Source: Rhodococcus sp. ABRD24
Lineage (GTDB): Bacteria > Actinomycetota > Actinomycetes > Mycobacteriales > Mycobacteriaceae
DNA length: 64,000 nucleotides
Reading direction: 5' to 3'
Assembly: GCF_004328705.1 (NCBI RefSeq)
Contig: NZ_CP035319.1
Span: forward strand, 4,092,001 to 4,156,000
This document shows positions 29,402 through 36,867 of the stretch, one piece after another. Below the pieces are notes generated by a model that searched no databases, was not told the DNA's origin, and saw only the letters and a list, made by a program, of their open reading frames with translations. The position numbers and the translations under genes are program-made. Every line of letters begins with the position of its first letter. Positions within the stretch are counted from its first letter, which is position 1.

Positions 29402-30697
29402 TCACGCAACCGCCGGCCTCGGCGCGGGCGGCGCGAGGCTGTGGTGAGTGTGCCCGGTGGGGGTGGTGATCCGTACCCGATGTCTGCCGTCTGGAGAGTT
29501 GATCGACTCGGCGACCCATCCGGGTGCCTGTTTGGCGTAGTTGCATGCCTCGCACAGCCCTTGACCGTTCTCCAGAGTTGTCGGCCCGCCGTCAGCGGCC
29601 GGGTGGATATGGTCGATGTGTCTCACCGGCGCGTCGCACCAGGGCGTGCGGCAGACGGGGTCGCGGAGTCGGATCAACTCGGCCAGTGAGGCGGGGAAGA
29701 GTCGGGTGTTCCGGTCCATGGCGACCACCGCGCCTGTGTCCGGGCGCGTGTACACCCGGCGAAGTTCGGCGACACCGGATGTCGCGGCGGCGTGGACGAG
29801 TTCCCGGGCCACGTCTGCAGGGATCGGTCCGTAGCCACGGACGTGTGCCGTCTCGTCCCGACTACCGAACAGCGTGCGATCGGACACCGTCAAGTGCACT
29901 CGAACCGGTGACACAGGCGCGGCGGTGTCGTCGATTGCTGCGGCGATGATGCGGGCCACGAGGGTGTCCGCCATGATCTGACCCCGGGTTCGCTCGTCGC
30001 CGGTGGCGGTCGCCGACGCAGCCGCCGCTGCAAGGGCCGCGTGGCAGGCGACGCCCTCCGCCATGGGTAGCAGAGCCGTCACGTAGGCCATCGTGTCCGG
30101 GGCAGGGCGGATGGACACGCGCCGCTCTGTGTGTGCCTTGGCTTTCCGTCGAACCCAGACCTGCTTGTCGGCTTGGTATGCCATCTGGCGTGCGCTGGCG
30201 ACAGTGTCGTTGTCGCTCATTTTCTCGAGTCGTTCGGGATCGGAGGCCAGCTTCCGGTCGATCTCCGCTCGGTCTTCTATTGAGAGGCATGCGGTTTCGC
30301 GTGCGATCTGGGTGGCGCGCCACTCGGTGATCCATCCGCCACGCAGCGCGCCGAGAGTGTGTGGAAGCTCGGCAGCGAGTGCGGTCGCGAGACCGAGATG
30401 GATGCCGCCGCGGTGTGGGGACTCGCGTCGGGCCAGCGCGATCTGCGAGGCGATGCCGCGATCCCGACGTTCGCGTGCCACTCCCGCATCGGCGGCTGCG
30501 CGGCGTTGTTCCGCTGCAAAATCGGCGGTGACCTGAGCTTGCAGCCCGGCCGCGGCGCAGGTGAGTCGTTCGAGGGCTCGGAGCAGATCGATGCGCTCGG
30601 GTTGTTCGTCCGGGCCGGTCGCGGCGGCAAGGGCCTGGACCCAGTGTTCGACGTCGGTGGTGGTCACCGTGTCGGCCAGGCGCCCCGTTTCGCTCAT
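29402..30697 (-). CDS. DUF222 / HNH endonuclease domain protein (13E12 type)
   Basis: 431 residues from ATG 30697. The N-terminal DUF222 helical domain (about 20-300) precedes an HNH domain near 355-410: CRTPWCDAPVRHIDHIHPAA, then ENGQGLCEACNYAKQAPGW, with zinc-type cysteines and the HNH histidines. Such proteins are multicopy in rhodococci and mycobacteria and often carried by 13E12 repeats. Their role is unknown; a selfish or defence nuclease is possible. I prefer 30697 over 30727 because a near-consensus TACAAT lies seven bases upstream. Confidence 0.85.
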   Translation of the reverse strand: MSETGRLADTVTTTDVEHWVQALAAATGPDEQPERIDLLRALERLTCAAAGLQAQVTADFAAEQRRAAADAGVARERRDRGIASQIALARRESPHRGGIHLGLATALAAELPHTLGALRGGWITEWRATQIARETACLSIEDRAEIDRKLASDPERLEKMSDNDTVASARQMAYQADKQVWVRRKAKAHTERRVSIRPAPDTMAYVTALLPMAEGVACHAALAAAAASATATGDERTRGQIMADTLVARIIAAAIDDTAAPVSPVRVHLTVSDRTLFGSRDETAHVRGYGPIPADVARELVHAAATSGVAELRRVYTRPDTGAVVAMDRNTRLFPASLAELIRLRDPVCRTPWCDAPVRHIDHIHPAADGGPTTLENGQGLCEACNYAKQAPGWVAESINSPDGRHRVRITTPTGHTHHSLAPPAPRPAVA

Positions 30698-30704
30698 GTG
30701 TTCG

Positions 30705-30710
30705 ATTGTA
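30705..30710 (-). promoter_or_regulatory. Leaderless promoter -10 box for the DUF222/HNH gene
   Basis: On the minus strand TACAAT is followed by seven bases and then ATG at 30697. The hexamer is close to consensus; the -35 region is weak. Confidence 0.5.
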
Positions 30711-30727
30711 TCGATTGCCACCGACAT

Positions 30728-31253
30728 GTTCTGTGGTTCCGAGGGTTACCCGTTGTTGCCCACTCGATCGACGATGCGGACCCGACTGTTCCGGCAGCTC
30801 AACCGTCGTCTCGGCGTCGACTGTTGCGGCCAGGGCGTCGCTGCCGGTGACTGTCATGGGCGTTCGGCGAAGCGCCGTGATTGGCGGTAGTGCCCGTGGC
30901 CAGGTTCAGCCATCTCACCGACAGATCGGGACAGAAATACCCCGGTACCGAGACTTTCGCGGAGAAGGTCACCCCACCGGCGCCGGGGGTCGCCGACGCA
31001 GTGATGGCCGTCAGAGTCGGTACACAAGTCCAGACGGTGAGCGTGCATGCTGTGCCGAACCTGACCGGAACTTGGAAGTCCGTCGTCGTTGACGGAGGCT
31101 GCTGCGGGTTGGCAGACGCTATCGCAGGGAGCAGGGGTGTTGCTCAGGGCTCCTCGCTCGCATTCTGTGCCACCACACCGGCATCGGTAACGATTCGCTG
31201 TGTGCGCGGCCAAAGTTCTGCGTCGTACGCCTCCTGGCAGAGATACTGCATCG
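30728..31253. other. 526-base stretch without a recognised gene
   Basis: Open frames of about 180 codons exist on both strands, but neither shows a signal peptide, family motif or ribosome site I can trust. The plus-strand frame from about 30881 has several cysteines (GGCCGL, AFCATT, TIRCVRG) that might belong to a degraded secreted protein. It separates divergent genes. Confidence 0.4.
31242..31247 (+). promoter_or_regulatory. Possible leaderless -10 box for the GH43-like gene
   Basis: GATACT ends six bases before GTG 31254, which begins a good signal peptide. No Shine-Dalgarno precedes this GTG, so a leaderless start is the simplest reading. Confidence 0.4.
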
Positions 31254-32225
31254 GTGACGCCGACCAAACGAAACGGCTTCTCCGCCTTGTCGATGGTGGT
31301 GCTCGCTGTCGCGGGCTTGCTGGTCGCGGCCCCGGGGAGCGGCGGCGCCGCAGCGCCCGCCTGGCGATACACGATGGTCGCGTTCAGCAACACCAGCGAC
31401 CGCGACATGGATGTCTACGAGTCGGGGGATGCCACTGACTTCCAGCCCCTCCGGCTGTCGGCATATCAGCCTCCGTCAGGGGTGGTGCGTGACCCGAGTA
31501 TCTTCCGGCACACGGACGGGTTCTATTACCTCGTCTACACCACGGTCAACGGGGCGAACATCGGCTTCGCGCGCAGCAGTGACCGCATCGACTGGATGTT
31601 CCTGGGGGCCTGGCCGGTTCCGTTCTGCTGCGCTTTCCTGCCGGGCACCGGAGACGGGACCGGCTCGGCGAGCCCGCCGGGCTCTTCGGGATCGGCCGGG
31701 TCCAGCGACGGACCGTCGCTGTCGCCGTTCACCACGAAAGCTTGGGCGCCCGAATGGTTCGTGGACGGCGACCGCGTCCACGTCATCCTGTCGATGTCGA
31801 CCGGTGGCGGATTCGTGCCGTACCTCATGACCGCGCTGGACTCGTCGCTCCGAATCTGGGGCCTGCCCACTCTGCTCGACGGGATCGGCGCGGACCACAT
31901 CGACACCACCGTGGTCAAAGTGGGAGCGGTGTACCACGCGTTCACCAAGAACGAGACGACGAAGGTCATCGAGCATGCAGTCGCGCCGTCGGTGACGGGA
32001 CCGTATTCGTTCGTCCCGGCTGGAAATTGGGGTTCGATGCTGGAGGGCCCAGCCCTGGTTCAGTTGCCGAACAACACCTGGCGGATATATCTCGACGCCT
32101 ATGCCGAAGGAAAGTACCTCTATTCCGACAGCACGGATGGGCTGAGCACCTGGTCGCCCGCGCAAGAGCTTCCGGGCCTTTCCGGGGCGGTGCGTCACTT
32201 CGGCGTGATGCGTGAGCCGACGTAA
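31254..32225 (+). CDS. Secreted GH43-like five-bladed beta-propeller glycosidase
   Basis: 323 residues. A Sec signal peptide (FSALSMVVLAVAGLLVAA, cleaved near GSGGAAAPA) precedes a propeller with the likely catalytic Asp in VVRDPSIFRHTDGFYYLVY, a second blade with WAPEWFVDGDRVHV, a third with DHIDTTVVKVGAVYHAF, and the candidate acid in LEGPALVQLPNNTW. This fits GH43/GH62-type arabinan or xylan enzymes. A Gly/Ser-rich insert (about 137-163) splits blades one and two, which is unusual. Substrate uncertain; actinobacterial arabinogalactan is one candidate. The end overlaps the convergent pseudouridine synthase by 31 bases. Confidence 0.72.
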   Translation: MTPTKRNGFSALSMVVLAVAGLLVAAPGSGGAAAPAWRYTMVAFSNTSDRDMDVYESGDATDFQPLRLSAYQPPSGVVRDPSIFRHTDGFYYLVYTTVNGANIGFARSSDRIDWMFLGAWPVPFCCAFLPGTGDGTGSASPPGSSGSAGSSDGPSLSPFTTKAWAPEWFVDGDRVHVILSMSTGGGFVPYLMTALDSSLRIWGLPTLLDGIGADHIDTTVVKVGAVYHAFTKNETTKVIEHAVAPSVTGPYSFVPAGNWGSMLEGPALVQLPNNTWRIYLDAYAEGKYLYSDSTDGLSTWSPAQELPGLSGAVRHFGVMREPT

Positions 32226-33211
32226 CGGCGGTCACCTCGCCCCGACAGGGGCGCCTCACCCAATGACCTGCGTGTGACGAACCGCCGCGTCGCCCCCGAC
32301 AGCGGATCGGTGAATTCCAGTTCCCGCGCGAGTAATTGGAGTGGGAGGGCATGATCGTCAGGTGCCTCGGGCAGCAGTTCGGGATACAGGCGGTCGCCCA
32401 GGATCCCGATGCCGAGCGCTGCCAGATGCACCCGCAGCTGGTGCATCCGTCCGGTGCGTGGACGCAGGATCGTTTGCAGCACAGCATGTCCGGAGGCGCT
32501 CACGCCGGTCCCGCGCACCTCGACCGTCGTCTCGGCGTTGGGCTCGCGGAGGTCGTCGACGATCGCCCGCAACTCGCCGCGCCGCGCCTCGATGTGGTTG
32601 CGGTAGACGACGGGAATGGCGTGCCTGGCAAGCGTCGGTGCGTCCGGGTCCCACTCGGGCGGTAGCGCCGACACCGCCTCGTAGACCTTCACAACCCGCC
32701 GCTTCTCGAACAGCGACTGGTATGCGCCGCGCGTCACGGGACGGGCCGAGAACATCACCAGGCCGGCAGTCGCGCGGTCGAGTCGATGGATCGGCGTCAG
32801 GTCCGGGTTGTCGAGGCGGGTCCGCAATCGGACGAGCGCGGACTCGCGCAGGTACCGCCCGGCCGGGGTGGTCGGGAGGAAATGTGGCTTGTCGATCACG
32901 ACGAGGTCGTCGTCGATGTGCAGAATCTCCTCGTGGAACGGCACCGGGTCCTCGTCGGGCAGATCGCGGTAGTACCAGACGAATTCGTGTGCCCCCAGGG
33001 ACGTGCCGCGACCGATCGGACGTCCGTCGGTGCCCACGATCTCGCCGGCGTCGAACCGCCGGTACAGGTCGTCTGCGTTCAGATGGTCGAACCTCGCGAC
33101 GACGTACTCGGCGATCGTCGCCCACGGACCGGAGGCAGGGAGACGCAGCCGCGTCGGTCCGACCCCGTTCTTGACGGGCAGCGGTGAGGGCATCGACACG
33201 CGCGTCATCAT
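32195..33211 (-). CDS. RluA-family pseudouridine synthase
   Basis: 338 residues. The catalytic Asp lies in HRLDRATAGLVMF; other motifs are HIDDDLVVIDKPHFLPTTP, QSLFEKRRVVKVYEAV and RTGRMHQLRVHLAALG. It would isomerise uridine in rRNA or tRNA. It resembles the actinobacterial RluA-like proteins with an extended N-terminus rather than E. coli RluC/D. The start may be ATG 33211, or 33193 where MPSPLPVKNG begins. No clear operon partner. Confidence 0.88.
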   Translation of the reverse strand: MMTRVSMPSPLPVKNGVGPTRLRLPASGPWATIAEYVVARFDHLNADDLYRRFDAGEIVGTDGRPIGRGTSLGAHEFVWYYRDLPDEDPVPFHEEILHIDDDLVVIDKPHFLPTTPAGRYLRESALVRLRTRLDNPDLTPIHRLDRATAGLVMFSARPVTRGAYQSLFEKRRVVKVYEAVSALPPEWDPDAPTLARHAIPVVYRNHIEARRGELRAIVDDLREPNAETTVEVRGTGVSASGHAVLQTILRPRTGRMHQLRVHLAALGIGILGDRLYPELLPEAPDDHALPLQLLARELEFTDPLSGATRRFVTRRSLGEAPLSGRGDRRYVGSRITPK

Positions 33212-33238
33212 CCCACCGCAGCCAGGAGCGCAGCGACG

Positions 33239-33646
33239 TCAGGCGGGCCGAAGGATCGGCCCGGTGTAGTCCGGGTCGTCGTCCTCGACAGGTGCGGGAT
33301 GGTGACGTGGCGCGGCAGCGGCGTCCGTGCCAGTTCCAGCGATGACCCGTGCGACCCGAGGGTCGGCGGTCAGCTCGTCACGGAGGGCCTGTGCCGCGCA
33401 TTCCGCCTCGGTGCACGCTGCGCGGTGGGTGTCGGTGATGGTCGTCGCGAGCACGGCAGCACCTCCGGCGAGTGCAGCGTCGGTGATGGTCAGGGCGGTG
33501 ATGCGGCCGGCGGCGTCGACTTCGGCGGTGACGTGCCCGCCTGCGGATTCGGCACGTCCGCGCACGCGCGTCACCGCCTCGTGGACTCGGCGTGCCTTCG
33601 CGGCGAGCTCATCGAGTGGTGCGCTGCTGGTCACGGTGTCGCACAC
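33239..33646 (-). CDS. YbaB/EbfC-like protein of a type VII secretion-type operon
   Basis: 135 residues. The N-terminal helix LDELAAKARRVHEAVTRVRG, the strand GHVTAEVDAAGRITALTITD and the long C-terminal helix match the YbaB fold used by many ESX-associated small proteins. The Asp/Pro-rich tail is probably disordered. It is last in a minus-strand operon with a lipoprotein, a DUF1023 hydrolase and an EspC-like protein. A chaperone or DNA-binding role is possible; nothing shows which. Confidence 0.65.
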   Translation of the reverse strand: MCDTVTSSAPLDELAAKARRVHEAVTRVRGRAESAGGHVTAEVDAAGRITALTITDAALAGGAAVLATTITDTHRAACTEAECAAQALRDELTADPRVARVIAGTGTDAAAAPRHHPAPVEDDDPDYTGPILRPA

Positions 33647-33667
33647 GGCGTTGTCGGGTCGGCCCGC

Positions 33668-33847
33668 TCAGCGGGACCAGGCGGCGTCAGCGATCTGCAC
33701 CATCACGTCGGTGATCTGCTTCTCGGTGTCCTCGAGTGAGGGCAGAGTGGGCAGTAGGGCGGCTGCGGCGGCGATCTGGTCTCCACATCCGGTGGTCAGG
33801 ATTGTCATGGTTACCGCGGCCAGCAGTGGCAGTGTCTGTCGGTTCAT
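33668..33847 (-). CDS. Small lipoprotein, 59 residues
   Basis: A short signal peptide (LPLLAAVTMTILTTGC) ends in the lipobox LTTGC, followed by about 38 residues with TLPSLEDTEKQITDVMVQIA. The ATG overlaps the stop of the DUF1023 gene by four bases (ATGA), which supports it being a real coupled gene despite its size. Function unknown. Confidence 0.7.
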   Translation of the reverse strand: MNRQTLPLLAAVTMTILTTGCGDQIAAAAALLPTLPSLEDTEKQITDVMVQIADAAWSR

Positions 33848-35529
33848 CGGCGCACCGCCTGTTCGGATAGTCCGGCCACGACCACAGCCATGTTGTATCC
33901 CGACATTCGAAGCTCCGCGTTGTTGCCGAGTTGTGAGTACTGACTGTGCGAGTGGACGCCGTCTCGTATGACGCTGTCTGGGCTGACACCCGCGTTCACG
34001 GAGAGCTGTTCGAACTCGGCGGTGCCGGGGTCCGGCCCGAACACGCGGACCTTCCCGATCTCCGTCACGATGCGATCCTCGTCGGCCTCCATCACATACG
34101 CGTGCCCCTCGGTCAGGCCGAGATCGGATTCGTCTGAGGCATTGACGCCGGGCGATCCGTAAAACACGGCGTCGTCGACAGATTGGCCGGGTCCGGGGTC
34201 CTGGAGCGCGAGGCCGGTGGTGAGGGATCCGTAGGAGTGGCCGAGCGCGGTGATGTGTGGGTTGGGCCGCGTCGATGCGACATCCAGTCCGTCGTAGAAC
34301 CTGGCGAGCTTGGCGGCGCCCGCCTCGGCCCGGTCGCTCTGGATTACCTCGAGGACGCCGCGGGCAACGTCGAGGACGCTCGGGCCGGTGGTCTGCGGCG
34401 GTCCGTATCCCAACCACGCGATGCTTGCCACGGTCTCGTCCCGGCCGACGGTGTCGAGCTGGTACTCCGCCTCGGATCTCAGCAGGCAGGCCTCTTTGAC
34501 CATCGCGTTGAAGGAGTCGTCGACGTTGGAGTTCAGTCCGGGGGTGGTGACCGAGATGTGATCGGCAGTGTCGGGGTCTCCGACAGCGAACGCGGCCATG
34601 CCACGTTCGCCGGACTGTAGGTCGAGCAGCATCAGGCGGCCTTCGGGGTTGCCGGCCACGACGTTCTCGACCTCCTCGAGGTCGCGCAGTTTCTGCTCGG
34701 CGTACCAGAGCGCGGTGTCGTCGCCGGTGAACGCGCCGCCGAAGAGGTTGTCGTCGTGTTTCGCCTGTAGACGGTCTCGTTCGGCTTCGAGGCGGGCGCG
34801 TTCGTCGTCGAACCGGCCGACGTTCGCCTCGTGTCGCACGGCGGAGGGGATGCCGTCGCGACTGCCGACCCAGTCCGGATGTTCCTCGATGACCCGATGC
34901 CGCTGTTCCTCGGTGAGCAAGTCCCAATACTTCTTGTTTTCGGCAGCGGTGGTACCGGGGGTCGGTTCGGGGAGAACATCGGTTCCGAGGTTCCCCGTCA
35001 CGGCTTCGGCGGTGGCACCCAGCTGAGCGGTCGCAGTGTCCAGGGCTGCGCCGGCGCGGGCGTCGAGTTCGCCGACCGTGGCCAGGGCAGGGACCAGCCG
35101 GGCCTCGAACACGGTCGCTTGTTCGGCCAGTTGTGCCTGAATCAGTAGGTCTGCCAACGCGTTGCCGCTGACAAACGGTGGAGCGCTGACTCGTCCGTCG
35201 TCGGCGACTGCGAATCCAGATGCGATCGCCTCGTCGGCAATGGAGAGGGCCGCGAGTCGGGCGGGACCGATCGAGGCCGCGGCCCCGAGCAGCGCATCAG
35301 CTAGGGCGGTACCCGCCGTCGCGGTGCGGCGGGCCGCGCCCACTTCCGTCGCGGAGCGCGAACCCGCGGCCGCGGCGGCGGAACCGTGCCAACTCCACTG
35401 GACGGTATCGATGTGCGATCTGGCCGCGTTCATCGAGTCGCTGAAAGCACGGCTCGATGCGGCGACGGCGGTGCCGACGGCGGCGAGCTCGTCCGGGCGC
35501 CAGTAGCGCAACTGTGACAGTGTGACCAT
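33844..35529 (-). CDS. DUF1023 alpha/beta hydrolase with WXG-like N-terminus
   Basis: 561 residues. Residues about 1-190 are Ala-rich helices with a WSWHG turn near residue 46, reminiscent of WXG100/LXG secretion domains. After a Pro/Thr linker come a helical segment and the DUF1023 hydrolase, with the nucleophile in ALGHSYGSLT (Ser near residue 433) and a late His in GVHSHSQY. No signal peptide is present, consistent with type VII export. It directly abuts the EspC-like gene (TAG-ATG) and overlaps the lipoprotein gene. It may be an exported lipase or esterase, or a toxin-like effector; the substrate is unknown. Confidence 0.75.
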   Translation of the reverse strand: MVTLSQLRYWRPDELAAVGTAVAASSRAFSDSMNAARSHIDTVQWSWHGSAAAAAGSRSATEVGAARRTATAGTALADALLGAAASIGPARLAALSIADEAIASGFAVADDGRVSAPPFVSGNALADLLIQAQLAEQATVFEARLVPALATVGELDARAGAALDTATAQLGATAEAVTGNLGTDVLPEPTPGTTAAENKKYWDLLTEEQRHRVIEEHPDWVGSRDGIPSAVRHEANVGRFDDERARLEAERDRLQAKHDDNLFGGAFTGDDTALWYAEQKLRDLEEVENVVAGNPEGRLMLLDLQSGERGMAAFAVGDPDTADHISVTTPGLNSNVDDSFNAMVKEACLLRSEAEYQLDTVGRDETVASIAWLGYGPPQTTGPSVLDVARGVLEVIQSDRAEAGAAKLARFYDGLDVASTRPNPHITALGHSYGSLTTGLALQDPGPGQSVDDAVFYGSPGVNASDESDLGLTEGHAYVMEADEDRIVTEIGKVRVFGPDPGTAEFEQLSVNAGVSPDSVIRDGVHSHSQYSQLGNNAELRMSGYNMAVVVAGLSEQAVRR

Positions 35530-35835
35530 CTAAGACCCCCCGGCTGTGGTGCCGAGATTCAGCCTGGAGGTGTGGTCGGTGGCGTCGTACTCGCGGGCGT
35601 TCGCTTCCGTGGTAGCTGCCATTGCGCGCAGCCGCCCGGCCGTGTCGCGGTAGGACCCGAGTAGCGGCTCCCCGGCGCGGGCCGCGGCTGCAGCGGCCGA
35701 CGACGCCGGCATCGCAGAGGTGACGGCGTCGATCAGAGCGGACAGCTCAATGCCCGAGATCCGATCGGCCGCACCTGTCAACGACGTAGCGAGCCAACGC
35801 AACGTGTCGGTATCGACGCCCAGCTGATCGCCCAA
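35530..35835 (-). CDS. EspC-like type VII secretion-associated protein
   Basis: 101 residues, all helical and Ala-rich: VDTDTLRWLATSLTGAADRI, a central Ala/Ser turn, and LGSYRDTAGRLRAMAATTEA with an AREYDATD end. This fits the ESX secretion-associated EspC family, close to WXG100. It is the first gene of the operon and probably pairs with the helical N-terminus of the next protein for export. No ESX core genes are in this window. Confidence 0.7.
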   Translation of the reverse strand: MGDQLGVDTDTLRWLATSLTGAADRISGIELSALIDAVTSAMPASSAAAAAARAGEPLLGSYRDTAGRLRAMAATTEANAREYDATDHTSRLNLGTTAGGS

Positions 35836-36007
35836 TCGAACCCTCCGAAGTCCCCGGGCTCACCGCAGAGCCTGATTGGTATGACGCAGGCCAGCTGTGC
35901 ATGGTTCCACCCGACCTCGGTGGGTTGCCTACCGGCGTTCGGTCGTGGCTCGACGGGGAAATGCCGAGGGAGGTCATCGGGAATCGAAGTCGGCGCTGTG
36001 GATCGGG

Positions 36008-36757
36008 TCAACTCTGGTGGCGGCACATCGGAATGATCTCGCCAGAATCGGGCTCGTACGGTGTCCCCGACCAATCACCCAGCCAGCGTTCTACCTGAAG
36101 CCCTGCCCGATCGATCTGTGCGGCGATCAGGTCACGGCCTGGAAACGCAATCGACGAATGTGCAGAGTACGTCAGATCGCTAGCGCAGGGTCGATAGTGA
36201 GTCCCGTAGGTGACGATTCCAGTCCGCTCGTCAACGTCGACATCGTTCCACGCCATCGTTTCACCATGTTCTGGATGCATAATCTGCCGCATCGACTCCT
36301 CACGATTCCACTCCAGCCATTCCTTGCGCGCTGGATTTCGTGAGTCGAAAACCAGTCGGCCGCCGTCCGCAAGGTGTCGAGCAGCGTTGGCTAGCACATT
36401 CATCCGGTCATCATCGGATAGGAAGACTTGGAATGCGTGGCCTGTCATCACGATCAGATCGAAACGACGATCCAGGCGCACAGTCCTCGAATCGCCGCGG
36501 ACCCAATGCACGTGCTCAGAACCGGACTTCGACCGGGCCAGGTCGAGCATTGCCTCCGCCGGGTCGACTCCGGTCACCGATATTCCATGCCGAGTGGCAA
36601 TCGCACACGCGAGAGTTCCGGTACCGCAGCCGAAATCCAGCACCGAATCGCTCTTGGCTGCAAGGCTCAGGCAGACGGCGTCGCTCGAACTCCAACCGTT
36701 TTCGAGATCATAGAAGCTGGCCATAACGGGATCGTCGTAGAGGGCGTCGAACTGCAT
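36008..36757 (-). CDS. Class I SAM-dependent methyltransferase
   Basis: About 249 residues from MQFDALYDD. Motif I is VLDFGCGTGTLACAIA, the acidic residue is in VTGVDPAEAMLDLA, then GDSRTVRL and ADGGRLVFDSRNP. The C-terminal half (TYSAHSSIAFPGRDL, LQVERWLGDW) resembles methyltransferases acting on small molecules. Its base composition seems lower in GC than its neighbours, like the cutinase-vWA gene beside it, so both may have been acquired together. Substrate unknown. Confidence 0.82.
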   Translation of the reverse strand: MQFDALYDDPVMASFYDLENGWSSSDAVCLSLAAKSDSVLDFGCGTGTLACAIATRHGISVTGVDPAEAMLDLARSKSGSEHVHWVRGDSRTVRLDRRFDLIVMTGHAFQVFLSDDDRMNVLANAARHLADGGRLVFDSRNPARKEWLEWNREESMRQIMHPEHGETMAWNDVDVDERTGIVTYGTHYRPCASDLTYSAHSSIAFPGRDLIAAQIDRAGLQVERWLGDWSGTPYEPDSGEIIPMCRHQS

Positions 36758-36824
36758 CGCAGCATGATGGCACACTCGAGTTCTCGACCGACATCGAATT
36801 TCACCCGGCCGAGCGAAAGACGGT

Positions 36825-36862
36825 GATCATGCTCGCCACTCATCAACCTGGCGAGCATGATC
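36825..36862 (-). terminator. Perfect 14-bp hairpin after the cutinase-vWA gene
   Basis: GATCATGCTCGCCA and its exact complement pair around a 10-base loop, six bases beyond the stop of the cutinase-vWA gene and before the methyltransferase start. This is probably a terminator or an mRNA 3' element; no T-run follows on the minus strand. Confidence 0.6.
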
Positions 36863-36867
36863 CGCGA

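Noticed and set aside
29017..29409. A 130-codon minus-strand frame before the DUF222/HNH gene's end
   Set aside because: No recognisable fold, poor codon bias and no upstream ribosome site.
30854..31438. Overlapping frames of about 185 codons on both strands
   Set aside because: Neither has a convincing start, signal peptide or family motif; the plus frame runs on as a shadow of the GH43-like gene.
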